A stretch of 64,000 bases of DNA. It comes from Phytobacter palmae (GTDB taxonomy: Bacteria; Pseudomonadota; Gammaproteobacteria; Enterobacterales; Enterobacteriaceae). Of the stretch, positions 1-9,275 are shown in pieces. The DNA lies in NCBI GenBank assembly GCA_900112785.1, contig FONB01000011.1, forward strand, positions 124,001 through 188,000, written 5' to 3'. The notes under the pieces are model-generated. The model searched no databases and was not told where the DNA came from. It saw only the letters and a program-made list of their open reading frames with translations. Made by a program: the position numbers and the translations under genes. The stretch's first letter is position 1. Each line of letters begins with the position of its first letter.

Positions 1-2
1 GT

Positions 3-857
3 TATGCGGCCATTCAGGAGTCCTTTGAAGAGGCGGTGTGCATTAAGATCACCGCGCTGATGGCTAACGTGGCGCTTATCGCGCCGCTGCTCGGTCCGCT
101 GGTGGGGGCGGCGTGGGTTCATGCCGCTCCCTGGCAGGGGATGTTTGTCCTCTTTGCGCTGCTGGCGGCGGTGGCGTTTGTGGGGCTGCAACGGGCGATG
201 CCGGAAACCGCCACCCGGTTGGGTGAACCGCTGTCGTTAAAAGCCCTGTGGCACGATTATGCGCTGGTGATGAAAAATATCCGTTTCGTCGCCGGAGCGC
301 TGGCTACCGGGTTTGTCAGCCTGCCGTTGCTGGCCTGGATTGCCCAGTCACCGATCATTATCATCAGCGGTGAACAGCTCAGCAGCTACGAATACGGGCT
401 GTTGCAGGTGCCGGTTTTTGGCGCACTGATTCTGGGGAATCTGCTGCTGGCACGGCTGACCTCCCGGCGTACCGTGCGTTCGCTGATTATCCTTGGCGGC
501 TGGCCGATTGTAGCCGGGCTTATTCTGGCGGCCGTGGCAACGCTGGTCTCCTCGCATGCTTATCTCTGGATGACCGCAGGTTTGAGCCTGTATGCGTTTG
601 GTATTGGTCTGGCTAATGCCGGGCTGGTGCGCCTGACGCTGTTTGCCAGTGAGGTCAGCAAAGGGGCCGTTTCGGCGGCGATGGGTATGCTGCAAATGCT
701 GATTTTCACTGTCGGTATCGAAGTCAGTAAATATGCCTATCTGGCCGGCGGAAATGGCCTGTTCAGCGTTTTTAATCTGCTCAATGGCCTCTTCTGGCTG
801 GGGCTGATGGTTGTTTTCCTGCGTGATAAAAGCGTCGGAAACTCGTTTGAAGGTTAA
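3..857 (+). CDS. mdfA: MdfA multidrug transporter, 3' part (5' end outside window)
   Basis: The reading frame enters from the left edge and encodes the last 284 residues of an MFS drug/proton antiporter of the inner membrane; the E. coli protein has 410. The visible part begins with [13 protein letters not shown], where the glutamates belong to the first half of MdfA, and runs through hydrophobic helices to the C-terminal ending NSFEG. Family knowledge: MdfA exports cationic and neutral drugs such as chloramphenicol. The missing start lies upstream of base 1, so promoter and RBS cannot be judged. Confidence 0.95.
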   Translation, partial: YAAIQESFEEAVCIKITALMANVALIAPLLGPLVGAAWVHAAPWQGMFVLFALLAAVAFVGLQRAMPETATRLGEPLSLKALWHDYALVMKNIRFVAGALATGFVSLPLLAWIAQSPIIIISGEQLSSYEYGLLQVPVFGALILGNLLLARLTSRRTVRSLIILGGWPIVAGLILAAVATLVSSHAYLWMTAGLSLYAFGIGLANAGLVRLTLFASEVSKGAVSAAMGMLQMLIFTVGIEVSKYAYLAGGNGLFSVFNLLNGLFWLGLMVVFLRDKSVGNSFEG

Positions 858-1109
858 GCCTGTCCGCCGGGTGAGGGAAGCGCGTCCATCTGCCAGGGAT
901 GATTTTCCTTCGCCCATTTGAGCCTGAGGGCTCCGGGTGCCCCACAACCTGAGTAACTCGTTATTCCGCCAGTGATTATATCGACATATCTGTTATCACT
1001 TCCGGCGTGTCACTTTTACTGAAAACGCGTATCTTTGATAGCGATATTGCTGAGCACGACGCACCTGCCTGTTCACAAACTATTCAGATAAAACGTTAGG
1101 GACACATCG

Positions 1110-1892
1110 ATGATCTTGAGAAAGACGCTGATTTCTTTAGTGACTATATATACCCTCTGCCATTTAAGCCCTGTGCTGGCGGCCTCTGCGCCGGTATTTA
1201 CGCCTGAGCAGGAAGCGCAAATCGGTAAAATCGCTGCCGACTACCTTGTCGCCCATCCGGAGGTGCTGGTGCAGGTCAGCCAGAAACTGCAGCAGCAAGA
1301 GCAGGAGCGTCAACAGATGGCGCTGACGCAGAAGGTGATGGAGAACCAGGAAGCGCTTCTGCGTGATAAAGATACGCCGGTTATCGGCCCGCAGGATGCG
1401 AGCGTGGCAGTCATCGAATTTTTCGATTATCAGTGTATTTATTGCAGCAAACTTGCCCCGGAGCTGGAGAAAGTCATGAAGGCCAGCCCGGACGTGCGTT
1501 ATATATTCAAAGAGTGGCCTATTTTCGCGTCACGCTGGGAAAACTCAGAGAAAGCGGCGCAGCGCGGTCTCGATGTCTGGAAGCAGAAAGGCGCGGCCGG
1601 ATATGCCATCTATCACAACAGTATTTACCATACCGGGCATAACGAGGGGCAACTGACGGTCGAGGATATTAACGCTGCCGCGAAGGCTGCCGGTGCCACG
1701 GATAAGCCGCAGGCGGATTACAGCAACATCCTTGAAAATACCAATACGCTGGCGCAGACCCTCGAACTCACCGGGACGCCAGGACTGATTGTCATGCCGG
1801 TTAAAGGGGCAAACCCGCAGAACATCACCGTCTTCCCGGGGCTTGCCAGCGCGGAGCAGATTCAGGCCGCGATTAAGAAAGCCAGCCACTAA
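1110..1892 (+). CDS. ScsC/DsbA-like periplasmic thiol oxidoreductase
   Basis: A 260-residue secreted protein with a signal peptide (about residues 1-25). A charged helical region rich in Gln and Glu (about 30-85) resembles the trimerisation stalk of ScsC/BcfH-type proteins. A thioredoxin-fold DsbA domain follows, with the redox motif CIYC (Cys109, Cys112) and the cis-proline loop TGTPG (Thr223-Pro224). The family makes or rearranges disulfides in periplasmic proteins; the stalk suggests an oligomeric isomerase or oxidase, but the substrate is unknown. The RBS 'gggac' precedes the ATG. It is absent from the E. coli K-12 locus. A monomeric DsbA-family protein is the alternative reading. Confidence 0.8.
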   Translation: MILRKTLISLVTIYTLCHLSPVLAASAPVFTPEQEAQIGKIAADYLVAHPEVLVQVSQKLQQQEQERQQMALTQKVMENQEALLRDKDTPVIGPQDASVAVIEFFDYQCIYCSKLAPELEKVMKASPDVRYIFKEWPIFASRWENSEKAAQRGLDVWKQKGAAGYAIYHNSIYHTGHNEGQLTVEDINAAAKAAGATDKPQADYSNILENTNTLAQTLELTGTPGLIVMPVKGANPQNITVFPGLASAEQIQAAIKKASH

Positions 1893-1900
1893 CCCGCAAC

Positions 1901-1946
1901 ATTGCCGCCGGTTATACCGAATCCGGTGAGAATTACCGGCGGCAAT
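1901..1946 (+). terminator. Large perfect stem-loop after the DsbA-like gene
   Basis: ATTGCCGCCGGT at 1901-1912 is perfectly complementary to ACCGGCGGCAAT at 1935-1946, giving a 12-bp GC-rich stem with a 22-nt loop, 8 nt after the stop codon. No T-run follows, so it may act as an mRNA 3' stabiliser or a weak terminator rather than a strong intrinsic terminator. Confidence 0.5.
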
Positions 1947-2065
1947 TCAGTATCCGTGCGTTAATGTACGCTCTGTCGCGCCCCCTTTATTAACCAGAGA
2001 GAATTCAAGCTAAAGCCGCTGTTTGTTATTTCACTATAAGCATAACTACACTCTTTCAGTATGGC

Positions 2066-2407
2066 TTATTTAATATTCGCCATTCTTTTTCGCCATTGTC
2101 CTGGCGGTGTATTATAAATTTTCTTAAATATTTTTGAGAAGCTTTGCTGATCATCGAATCCGTACTTAGAGGCTATGTCAATAACGGGCATGCTGGTTGT
2201 TAGTAAATCTGATGTCGCTTTCATTATTTTTTCTTGTCTGATATATCGTGCAAGACTGAGCCCGGTGTGATGTTTGAAGATTCTTTGTAAATGTCTTTTT
2301 GAATAACCGGCTCTTTTGGCCGCGCTCGCGATGGTGATGTTTTTATCAAGGTTGTCGTCAATCCATCTTTTTATTTCCATTATGACCGTTGCCTGTAAGT
2401 GCGGCAT
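2066..2407 (-). CDS. MarA/SoxS/RamA-type AraC-family regulator
   Basis: A 113-residue protein consisting only of the AraC DNA-binding domain, like MarA, SoxS and RamA. The first helix-turn-helix includes AAKRAGYSKRHLQRIFK and the second includes DIASKYGFDDQQSFSKIFKK, followed by the family signature NTPPGQWRK. The start is placed at MPHLQ (2407) because GAGG lies 8 nt upstream; the frame stays open further up to 2542 without similarity to the family. Such proteins usually activate efflux and stress genes as monomers on 'marbox' sites. It may act on the neighbouring efflux operon, but no target site was identified. Confidence 0.8.
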   Translation of the reverse strand: MPHLQATVIMEIKRWIDDNLDKNITIASAAKRAGYSKRHLQRIFKHHTGLSLARYIRQEKIMKATSDLLTTSMPVIDIASKYGFDDQQSFSKIFKKIYNTPPGQWRKRMANIK

Positions 2408-2593
2408 TTTCTGCGCCTCGCCATTCTCTCTTTTGCGTAGATCCTGAGTGCTTTGGGCATTAAATTGTGGCGTGCTATTCAATCCCAGCCATAGCAGTAC
2501 GTTATGTAAGCGACCAGGTAAATAATTGCACAGGCACCCCAAAGCGCAAATAAAAATAGAGTATCCTCACGCTTCATTTTTCAATGCTCATCA

Positions 2594-3381
2594 TTAAAAT
2601 GTGTAAGTTATGGCACCGGTAAAAGAGAAACTATTTCGTCTGAAAACAATGGGGCTTTTTGTAATGTCATCATTCAACCAGGTATAACCCGCGTTTAACG
2701 TTGTCCCCCAATGCTGGTCAAATTGATGATTCCAGAGCAGGTTTGTGCTTACTCCATACAAGCCTCCGCCAGGGGTGAAGGTCTGATAGGCTGTATTATC
2801 GCTCTGTTTTTTACTGACACCATAATTAATTAGCGTATATCGATGATCGCCAAACATGGCGGTATTCTGCAGTGCGATAGTATCTATATCATTCTGCAAG
2901 GGAATAATAGTGAAAGACGCCTGATATTGTACCCCCTGGCTATCAGTAAGGGGTAAAATGGCTTTTCCTTCAACACTCGCCCAGGGCGTCATGGACCAGC
3001 CCACAGCCAGAGCGGTATTCATGGCCGCTTTAATGTTGCCCATTCCCTTTAATTCGTTTGCACCTTCCCGCCAGTCAGAATTACGCTCAGAACGCCCAGA
3101 CTATAACCAAGCGTTTGCTCTAAATACAGGCCATTGTCGGCCTGCAGGTCATATCCCAGACCTTTTTCTGAATCAACAAAAAACGCCCCTTTGCGCCCCT
3201 GAATTACCGGTAATACCTGGAAAAATTGATGATTTGAACCGCTGTAACGAGGAGCATATTGCCCTGCAATGCCCATGGTGAATGTGTTTTGATCAGCGGC
3301 AGTATCATCTGCATTCGCAAATGACGTCACCGTGGTAAATAGTAAACCGGTCATCAACGGTAGGGTTTTTTGGGTAGACAT
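2594..3381 (-). pseudogene. MipA/OmpV-family outer-membrane protein, frameshifted
   Basis: Two consecutive frames together encode one MipA/OmpV-like beta-barrel (about 262 residues). The first frame (3381-3049) has a signal peptide ending near FANA and the family segment GYDLQADNGLYLEQTLGYSLG. It then runs out of frame. Adding one base near 3094 ('ggcgt' to 'ggccgt' on the minus strand) restores RSERNSDWREGANELKG joined directly to MGNIKAAMNT of the second frame (ending at 2594), which finishes in FSFTGAITYTF, a typical barrel end with terminal Phe. RBS 'ggag' lies 7 nt before the ATG. The family includes MltA-interacting scaffold proteins and outer-membrane porin-like proteins. A sequencing error at this base is the alternative. 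Confidence 0.8.
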
Positions 3382-3659
3382 TCATCATCTCCGGATTCAT
3401 TAAAAAGCGTGTGATATCAGTGCATGATTTTCTGATTGTTCAGTATGAAGTACTGGTATCAATAAACAGTCGGGGAATTGTTAAGATACTGTCAAGTTTC
3501 GCATATTGAGGGGCTGTTTCTGATAAATTCAGTACTCCCTGCGCGGTTCGTCCCATTTGTCATTTTATCGATGCGCATAGACTGTCACGAAAAGGGTATT
3601 GTATGTATTGGCGTAACAGACCGGCAATTGCTGTTGTCCAGAAAAACCAGGATAGACAG

Positions 3660-3758
3660 ATGGCTTATCGAAAATTTTCGCTAATTGAAGACGATACGGA
3701 TGCTGCCGACGTTCTGGCAAATATACGCGGCATTGAATACAGGTTTTATCAGCTATGA
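3660..3758 (+). pseudogene. Response-regulator remnant (32 codons, internal deletion)
   Basis: An ATG with 'agga' 7 nt upstream opens a 32-codon frame. Its start, FSLIEDDTDAADVL, is the beta1 strand and acidic pocket of a receiver domain. Its end, IRGIEYRFYQL, is the usual C-terminal end of an OmpR-type winged helix (VRGIGYRF-like). The roughly 190 residues between, including the phosphorylated Asp and the recognition helix, are missing. The TGA overlaps the ATG of the downstream kinase gene (ATGA), as in intact regulator-kinase operons. I infer an in-frame internal deletion of the cognate regulator. The fragment could not work as a transcription factor. Confidence 0.8.
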
Positions 3759-4930
3759 AAAGTCCCGTTCACCAGTCACTCTGGCGCTGGATTTGCGCCC
3801 GTATCCTTGCCCTTGCTATCGGGGCTGTGATCATTATTGCTCTGTGCATGTGGCTACGTTATGCAATCCAAAATTACTGGGCTTTGCATGACATGCCCGC
3901 CAGTGTAAGAGCTGAATTCCTCGCCTTGAGGGATAACCCTCAGGTTAACCCGGAACGCTTTCATTACATTGTCGATAAATGGTGGGGAATAAGTTACTCA
4001 ACGCCCTCAATTGCCTCGACCGACTGGATTATGGTTGGTCTACTCGTTCTGGTCATGATCCCTTTTATCGTCATTATGGGGTTACGCTATGCGCGCCCCT
4101 TATCTTCTCAATTCACCCGATTACGAGAGGCTGCAGATAAAGTCACACAAGGGCAATTCGGCAGCCAGGCTGAACTCGTCAGAGATGCGCCTGAGGAAAT
4201 GATACGTTTCGCCGTTGATTTTAACAGTATGACGCAACAGCTCGCCCTTTATGAACGCGAACTGCGCGCTTCACATGTCGCGATGGCACATGAACTTCGT
4301 TCCCCTTTAACGGCGGCCATTGGCCGGCTACAGGGGATGCTGGATGGTGTCTTTAGCCCTACAGAAGAGCAACTGGGTATGGTGATGAACCAACTGTTGC
4401 TCCTGAGTCGCCTTACCGAAGAATTACACTTACTTTCGCTGGCAGATGCCGGACAACTGACTCTCGACCGTCATCCTCTGTGCCTTGAGGAGTTATTGCG
4501 TGAGCGTGCAGCATGGTTAAAGTTACAGGCGGATACGTCCGGCATGAGCATTACTGTTGCTGATACTTCACCGTCCATTTTCAATGGGGATGCTCTGCGC
4601 CTGGGTCAGGCCTTTACGATTATTATGGAAAACGCCTTGCGCTACGGGCGGCAGGGGGGGCATTTAAACATTGGCGTTCGTCGCAATGCAGATGTGTTCA
4701 GCATTACCTTCAATGATGATGGTCCAGGCGTAGACCCCGCTTTCTTGCCGATCATCTTCGATCGGTTCACGCGAGCCGATGCTTCGCGGGCGCGGCATTC
4801 CGGGGGCAGCGGGCTCGGGTTATCCATAGCCAGGGCTATTTGCCTTGCTCACGGTGGGTATATTGCAGCTTTTTTGCCCGAAAAAGGGGGCCTGCTGGTA
4901 GAGATAACCCTGCCGGCTGAGGACATATAA
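3755..4930 (+). CDS. Sensor histidine kinase of the RND efflux operon
   Basis: A 391-residue inner-membrane kinase. TM1 spans about residues 17-36, a short periplasmic sensor about 37-88, and TM2 about 91-110; a HAMP region follows. The H-box is MAHELRSPLT (His179), the N-box centres on Asn293 (MENALRYG), and the ATP-lid glycines are DDGPG (321-325) and GSGLGLS (351-357). All catalytic motifs are intact. The H-box region GRLQGMLDGVF resembles AdeS-type kinases, which control RND pumps. Its ATG overlaps the stop of the truncated regulator remnant, so its original partner is apparently lost; it may be orphaned or signal to another regulator. Confidence 0.9.
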   Translation: MKSPVHQSLWRWICARILALAIGAVIIIALCMWLRYAIQNYWALHDMPASVRAEFLALRDNPQVNPERFHYIVDKWWGISYSTPSIASTDWIMVGLLVLVMIPFIVIMGLRYARPLSSQFTRLREAADKVTQGQFGSQAELVRDAPEEMIRFAVDFNSMTQQLALYERELRASHVAMAHELRSPLTAAIGRLQGMLDGVFSPTEEQLGMVMNQLLLLSRLTEELHLLSLADAGQLTLDRHPLCLEELLRERAAWLKLQADTSGMSITVADTSPSIFNGDALRLGQAFTIIMENALRYGRQGGHLNIGVRRNADVFSITFNDDGPGVDPAFLPIIFDRFTRADASRARHSGGSGLGLSIARAICLAHGGYIAAFLPEKGGLLVEITLPAEDI

Positions 4931-5020
4931 ATGCACTCTTGATGAATCCTTGATGGAAAATGAAGAGAATCTCGACTTCATAAAGGTGTAATGACGCCAT
5001 TACCGATCAGGAGTGGCGTT

Positions 5021-6175
5021 ATGTCAGAACAGCTCACCATATTATTTCGTCAAAGCGCGCATCATCTTTTTAATGCCGCACGTCAATTTTCACTTCTTTC
5101 TTTGCTGCCGCTCATCACTCCGGTGGTGTTAATTTTTTTCCTGACCGGCTGCGGGGAGAAGGAGACGCACAAGGCCGCTCCACCGCGGCCCGTTCGCTAC
5201 GTTGTTATTCAAACCTTATCCTCTTTTCCGGTCGATGTACGAACCGGAGAAATACGTGCCCATGATGAAACCTTGCTCTCTTTCCGACTGAACGGCCGCA
5301 TGGTGAGCCGTCTCGTTGATATCGGCGATCATGTGCATGCGGGGCAAGTGCTGGCGACATTAGAAAGCCAGACAGGAACAAATGAACTTGCCAGTGCCCG
5401 CGCTGATGTAGAGAGTGCCAAAGCAGCCGAACAGGTCGCATTGCTGAATTTGAACCGAATGCAAAAACTCTTGCCCTCCGGCGCTATCGCCCGTACTCAG
5501 CTTGATAGCGCGCGTGCTGACTGGCAAGCGGCGGCATCACGCCTTAACAGCAGCATGGCCGCCATGCGCAATGCACAGGATAATCTTGCCTGGACGAAAC
5601 TGACCGCACCTGCTGATGGCGTTATTACCCGCGTCAGTGTCTCTGCAGGTCAGGTTGTGAGCGCCGGGCAAACGGTCTTTACCCTTGCGACCAGCGAGGC
5701 TCGTGATGTGGTATTTGATATTGCTGACCCCCGGCGACTTTCCACCCCGGATGCAAAAGAGAGGGTATTTCACGTTGCGTTGTTGTCAGATCCAGCCGTA
5801 AAAACCATCGGTACACTGCGTGATATCAGCCCCCAGGCCGACCCACAAACAAGAACCTGGCAAGTCAGGGTTGCGCTTAATAACCCGCCTGCCGGGATGG
5901 CGTTGGGGGCAAGCGCGACCATTGAAATCCCGTCGTCTGTGTTGCCCGGTTATAAGATCCCCGCCACCGCGCTGAGTCGCACCGGCGATAAACCCGCCAT
6001 CTTTGTTATTGATAATAATGGGCAGGCGCAGTTACGTGAGGTCACTTTATCAGGCTATGTTGCCTCCTTCGCGTTCGTTTCATCAGGCCTTCATCCCGGC
6101 GATAAAGTCATCACCGCAGGCGTGAATAAGTTACGTGATGGCGAAAAAGTTATTCCGGGGGAGCGCCAGTCATGA
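5021..6175 (+). CDS. RND membrane-fusion (periplasmic adaptor) lipoprotein
   Basis: A 384-residue periplasmic adaptor of the AcrA/MexA class. The start at 5021 is chosen because AGGAG lies 7 nt upstream; an in-frame ATG at 4991 is possible. A hydrophobic stretch ends in the lipobox LTGC (Cys44), so it is probably a lipoprotein anchored in the inner membrane. A split lipoyl motif (GDHVHAGQVLATLE and AGQVVSAGQTVF) flanks an alpha-helical hairpin, followed by the beta-barrel and membrane-proximal domains. It bridges the downstream pump to an outer-membrane channel. Its stop overlaps the pump gene by 4 nt (ATGA), implying translational coupling. Confidence 0.9.
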   Translation: MSEQLTILFRQSAHHLFNAARQFSLLSLLPLITPVVLIFFLTGCGEKETHKAAPPRPVRYVVIQTLSSFPVDVRTGEIRAHDETLLSFRLNGRMVSRLVDIGDHVHAGQVLATLESQTGTNELASARADVESAKAAEQVALLNLNRMQKLLPSGAIARTQLDSARADWQAAASRLNSSMAAMRNAQDNLAWTKLTAPADGVITRVSVSAGQVVSAGQTVFTLATSEARDVVFDIADPRRLSTPDAKERVFHVALLSDPAVKTIGTLRDISPQADPQTRTWQVRVALNNPPAGMALGASATIEIPSSVLPGYKIPATALSRTGDKPAIFVIDNNGQAQLREVTLSGYVASFAFVSSGLHPGDKVITAGVNKLRDGEKVIPGERQS

Positions 6176-9100
6176 ATGCTTCCGCTAAAAAGCAGCGCTT
6201 CAATCTTTCCGCATGGGCGCTTGAACATCAGCAATTGGTGAGCATGTTTATGATGCTGATTCTCGTCGCGGGAATCTTGAGTTATGAAAAACTCCCGCGA
6301 AATGAAGACCCGGCATTCACCATAAAAACGGCGGTGGTCTCCACGCAGTGGCCAGGCGCTACTGTTGAGGAGACGACCAGGCTTGTCACCGATGTTCTGG
6401 AAAAAAAACTGCAGGAGACGCCCTGGCTCGATTATATAGAAAGTGAAACCCGGGCAGGCCGTAGCGTTATTTATGTGAACTTACGGGACGACACGCCGCC
6501 GCAGCAAGTTCAGGGGATTTGGTATCAGGTTCGCAAAAAAATGCAGGATATCGCAACCTCATTACCAGAAGGGGCGCAAGGGCCTGCTGTAAATGATGAG
6601 TTTGATGATACGTTCGGCACTATTTATGCGTTCACAGCCGATGGCTACACTTCGCGGGAGTTACGCGATCGCGTAGAAGAGATCCGCCGTAATCTGATGT
6701 CGGTTAAAGATATCGGTAAGATTACGCTTCTGGGTGAACAGCAGGAGCAGATTGTTATTGCCTTTTCTCCCCGACAACTCGCCGGTATGGGTTTAGACGT
6801 TCAGCAGGTGAGCGAGGCATTAAAGGCCCAGAATGCCGTCGAACCCTCCGGCACGATCCGTACCGAAAACGATAACATTGCCTTGCGGGTGAGTGGCGCA
6901 TTGGTCTCAGAAGAGAGCCTTCGCGCTGTCACACTGCATATCAATGACCGGTATATTCCCCTGACGGATATCGCTACCGTCACGCGTAAAATTGCCGAAC
7001 CCGCCACCCCTCTCTTTCGGGCAAATGGACAACCTGCGATAGGGCTTGCGATATCAATGGCCTCAACCGGTAACATGTTGCGTTTCGGTAAGACGCTTAA
7101 CGCCCGAATGGCGCAGGTCAAAAACCAGTTACCTCACGGTATTGAAATGGTGAAAGTTGCCGATCAGTCTGTTGTCGTGAGCGATGCCGTCAGTGGTTTT
7201 GTCCGTGTGCTTATTGAAGCTGTTCTGATCGTGCTGGCCGTCTCCTTTATCTCGCTCGGCATGCGAGCCGGGCTGGTGGTCGCAGCAGCAATACCTCTGG
7301 TACTGGCAATGACCTTTGTCGGCATGATGCTGACCAATATTGGTTTACAGCGTATCTCTCTGGGGGCGCTCATTATTGCGCTCGGGCTTCTGGTTGATGA
7401 CGCGATGATAACGGTAGAAGCGATGGTGGCACGGCTCGAGGCGGGCGACTCGCGTAAAAATGCCGCCACTTACGCTTTCAAAACCACGGCTTTTCCCATG
7501 TTGACGGGAACGCTGGTGATGATAGCCGGGTTCATTCCTGTCGGCTTTGCGGCTTCCAGCGCCGGAGAATACTGCTTCTCACTGTTTGCCGTTGTTCTGA
7601 TAGCGCTACTTTGCTCCTGGGTTGTCGCCATCCTTTTCTCGCCGCTGACTGGCACCTGGTTACTTCCTGCACATATTAAGAAACATGGCGGGGGCGCAGG
7701 CAGGCTTGCGCTGGCCTATCGCTCTTTACTGGAGCGCGTGTTGCGTTATCGGCTGACCACAATCGGTCTTGCCTTACTGGCGCTTATTTTGGCAGGCGTT
7801 GGGGCGACATATATGCAGGGAGAGTTTTTCCCGGCATCGGACCGACCCGAACTGCTCGTTAGTCTTTCGCTCCCGGCGAATACCTCGCAACAGGAAACGG
7901 AACGGCAGGCAGAACGTTTTGAAAAAGCGATAAGCGGTAATAAAAATATTGACCATTACACAACCTACGTCGGATCGGGCGCCATACGTTTTTATTTGCC
8001 AATGGAAGTCCTGCCAGATAACGAAAACACCGCGCAACTCGTTATTGTGGCAAAGGATCTGACAGCGAGAGACCGCTTACAACAGCAACTCACGACCCTT
8101 TTAGCCAGCCAGTTTGGCGACCTGACGGCGCGTGTGTCCCCCCTCGAATTAGGACCGCCAGTAGGCTGGCCCATAAAATACCGCGTGAGCGGGCCTGATT
8201 ATGCCCAGGTACGGTTAATCGCCAGTCGTGTTGCCTCTAAAATCGGAGCATCGCCTTTTACGCGCGAGGTTAACCTTACCGCTGGCGAACCGGAAAGAGT
8301 GATCACGCTTAATGTCAACCAGACGGCAGCGCGGGCAGCAGGCGTCTCCTCAGAAGATATCGCTCAAACGCTTAATACGGTCTGGTCTGGCCGAACTGTC
8401 ACCACAGTCCGGGATAATGATCGCCTCGTGGATGTAGTGCTACGTGCAAACGATAATGAGCGTCTGGATATCAGCACGTTATCGTCGCTGGTGCTGACAA
8501 CCGCGACGGGAAAGAAAATTCCGCTAAGCGAAGTCGCCACGCCTGTATGGGGCGTTGACGATCCGGTTATCTGGCGTCGCCAACGTCTTCCCTTTATTAC
8601 CGTGCAGACAGACCTCGCGCCAGGCCTTAACGCACAGACCGTCTCATCTGCACTGCGTGCGGATATTGATCAACTGCGTACGCAACTGCCGGCGGGATAT
8701 CACATTGAAGAAGGGGGAACGGTAGCGGAATCGGATAAGGGGAATAGCTCAGTTTTCGCGGTGTTGCCTGTGACCCTCATCGCAATGCTGGTGCTGTTAA
8801 TGGTTCAGTTGCAGCGTTTCTCCCGTATGCTGCTCGCGCTGTTTATGGCGCCTTTTGGTTTGCCTGGCATCGTATTAGCAATGTTGCCGACAGGAACGCC
8901 AATGGGATTTGTGGCATTGCTGGGCGTGATCGCGCTGGCAGGGATGATTATCCGCAATGCGGTCATTCTGATAAGCGAAGTGGACAACAATCAGGCGCAG
9001 GGGATGGCTTCGCGCGAAGCCATCGTTGCGGCAGCGGAGCATCGTTCGCGTCCCATCGTTTTAACGGCCTGCGCGGCAATACTGGGTATGATTCCCATAT

Positions 9101-9231
9101 CACATCAGGTCTTTTGGGGGCCGATGGCCTATGCCATTATCGGCGGACTTCTCGTGGCCACGCTGGTAACACTTACGGTATTACCAGCCTCATTGAGCCT
9201 GCTGCTGGCCAGAGAAGAGAGGAAGAATTAA
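6172..9231 (+). CDS. RND-family efflux pump permease (TriC/HAE1-like)
   Basis: A 1019-residue inner-membrane proton/drug antiporter with the two-fold RND layout of 12 TM helices and two large periplasmic loops. The proton-relay aspartates are present in TM4 (VDDAM, Asp409-Asp410), and a basic residue, Arg928, sits in the TM10 motif GMIIRNAVIL. The N-terminal segment with LPRNEDPAF and TQWPGAT is typical of the TriC branch of the family. No outer-membrane channel gene follows; TolC is the likely partner (inference). The substrate cannot be read from sequence; drugs, biocides or solvents are typical. Codon choice does not look foreign. Confidence 0.92.
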   Translation: MNASAKKQRFNLSAWALEHQQLVSMFMMLILVAGILSYEKLPRNEDPAFTIKTAVVSTQWPGATVEETTRLVTDVLEKKLQETPWLDYIESETRAGRSVIYVNLRDDTPPQQVQGIWYQVRKKMQDIATSLPEGAQGPAVNDEFDDTFGTIYAFTADGYTSRELRDRVEEIRRNLMSVKDIGKITLLGEQQEQIVIAFSPRQLAGMGLDVQQVSEALKAQNAVEPSGTIRTENDNIALRVSGALVSEESLRAVTLHINDRYIPLTDIATVTRKIAEPATPLFRANGQPAIGLAISMASTGNMLRFGKTLNARMAQVKNQLPHGIEMVKVADQSVVVSDAVSGFVRVLIEAVLIVLAVSFISLGMRAGLVVAAAIPLVLAMTFVGMMLTNIGLQRISLGALIIALGLLVDDAMITVEAMVARLEAGDSRKNAATYAFKTTAFPMLTGTLVMIAGFIPVGFAASSAGEYCFSLFAVVLIALLCSWVVAILFSPLTGTWLLPAHIKKHGGGAGRLALAYRSLLERVLRYRLTTIGLALLALILAGVGATYMQGEFFPASDRPELLVSLSLPANTSQQETERQAERFEKAISGNKNIDHYTTYVGSGAIRFYLPMEVLPDNENTAQLVIVAKDLTARDRLQQQLTTLLASQFGDLTARVSPLELGPPVGWPIKYRVSGPDYAQVRLIASRVASKIGASPFTREVNLTAGEPERVITLNVNQTAARAAGVSSEDIAQTLNTVWSGRTVTTVRDNDRLVDVVLRANDNERLDISTLSSLVLTTATGKKIPLSEVATPVWGVDDPVIWRRQRLPFITVQTDLAPGLNAQTVSSALRADIDQLRTQLPAGYHIEEGGTVAESDKGNSSVFAVLPVTLIAMLVLLMVQLQRFSRMLLALFMAPFGLPGIVLAMLPTGTPMGFVALLGVIALAGMIIRNAVILISEVDNNQAQGMASREAIVAAAEHRSRPIVLTACAAILGMIPISHQVFWGPMAYAIIGGLLVATLVTLTVLPASLSLLLAREERKN

Positions 9232-9275
9232 CGGTAATAAAAAGCGAATGCGCGCGCGTAAGTCCCGGTGAATGG

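Noticed and set aside
348-947. Minus-strand frame of 199 codons across mdfA
   Set aside because: It lies antisense to a well-conserved transporter, has no family resemblance and is rich in Gln/Asn/His typical of shadow frames.
3478-3684. Plus-strand frame before the regulator remnant
   Set aside because: No RBS or recognisable domain; it overlaps the remnant start in another frame and lies in the mipA promoter region.
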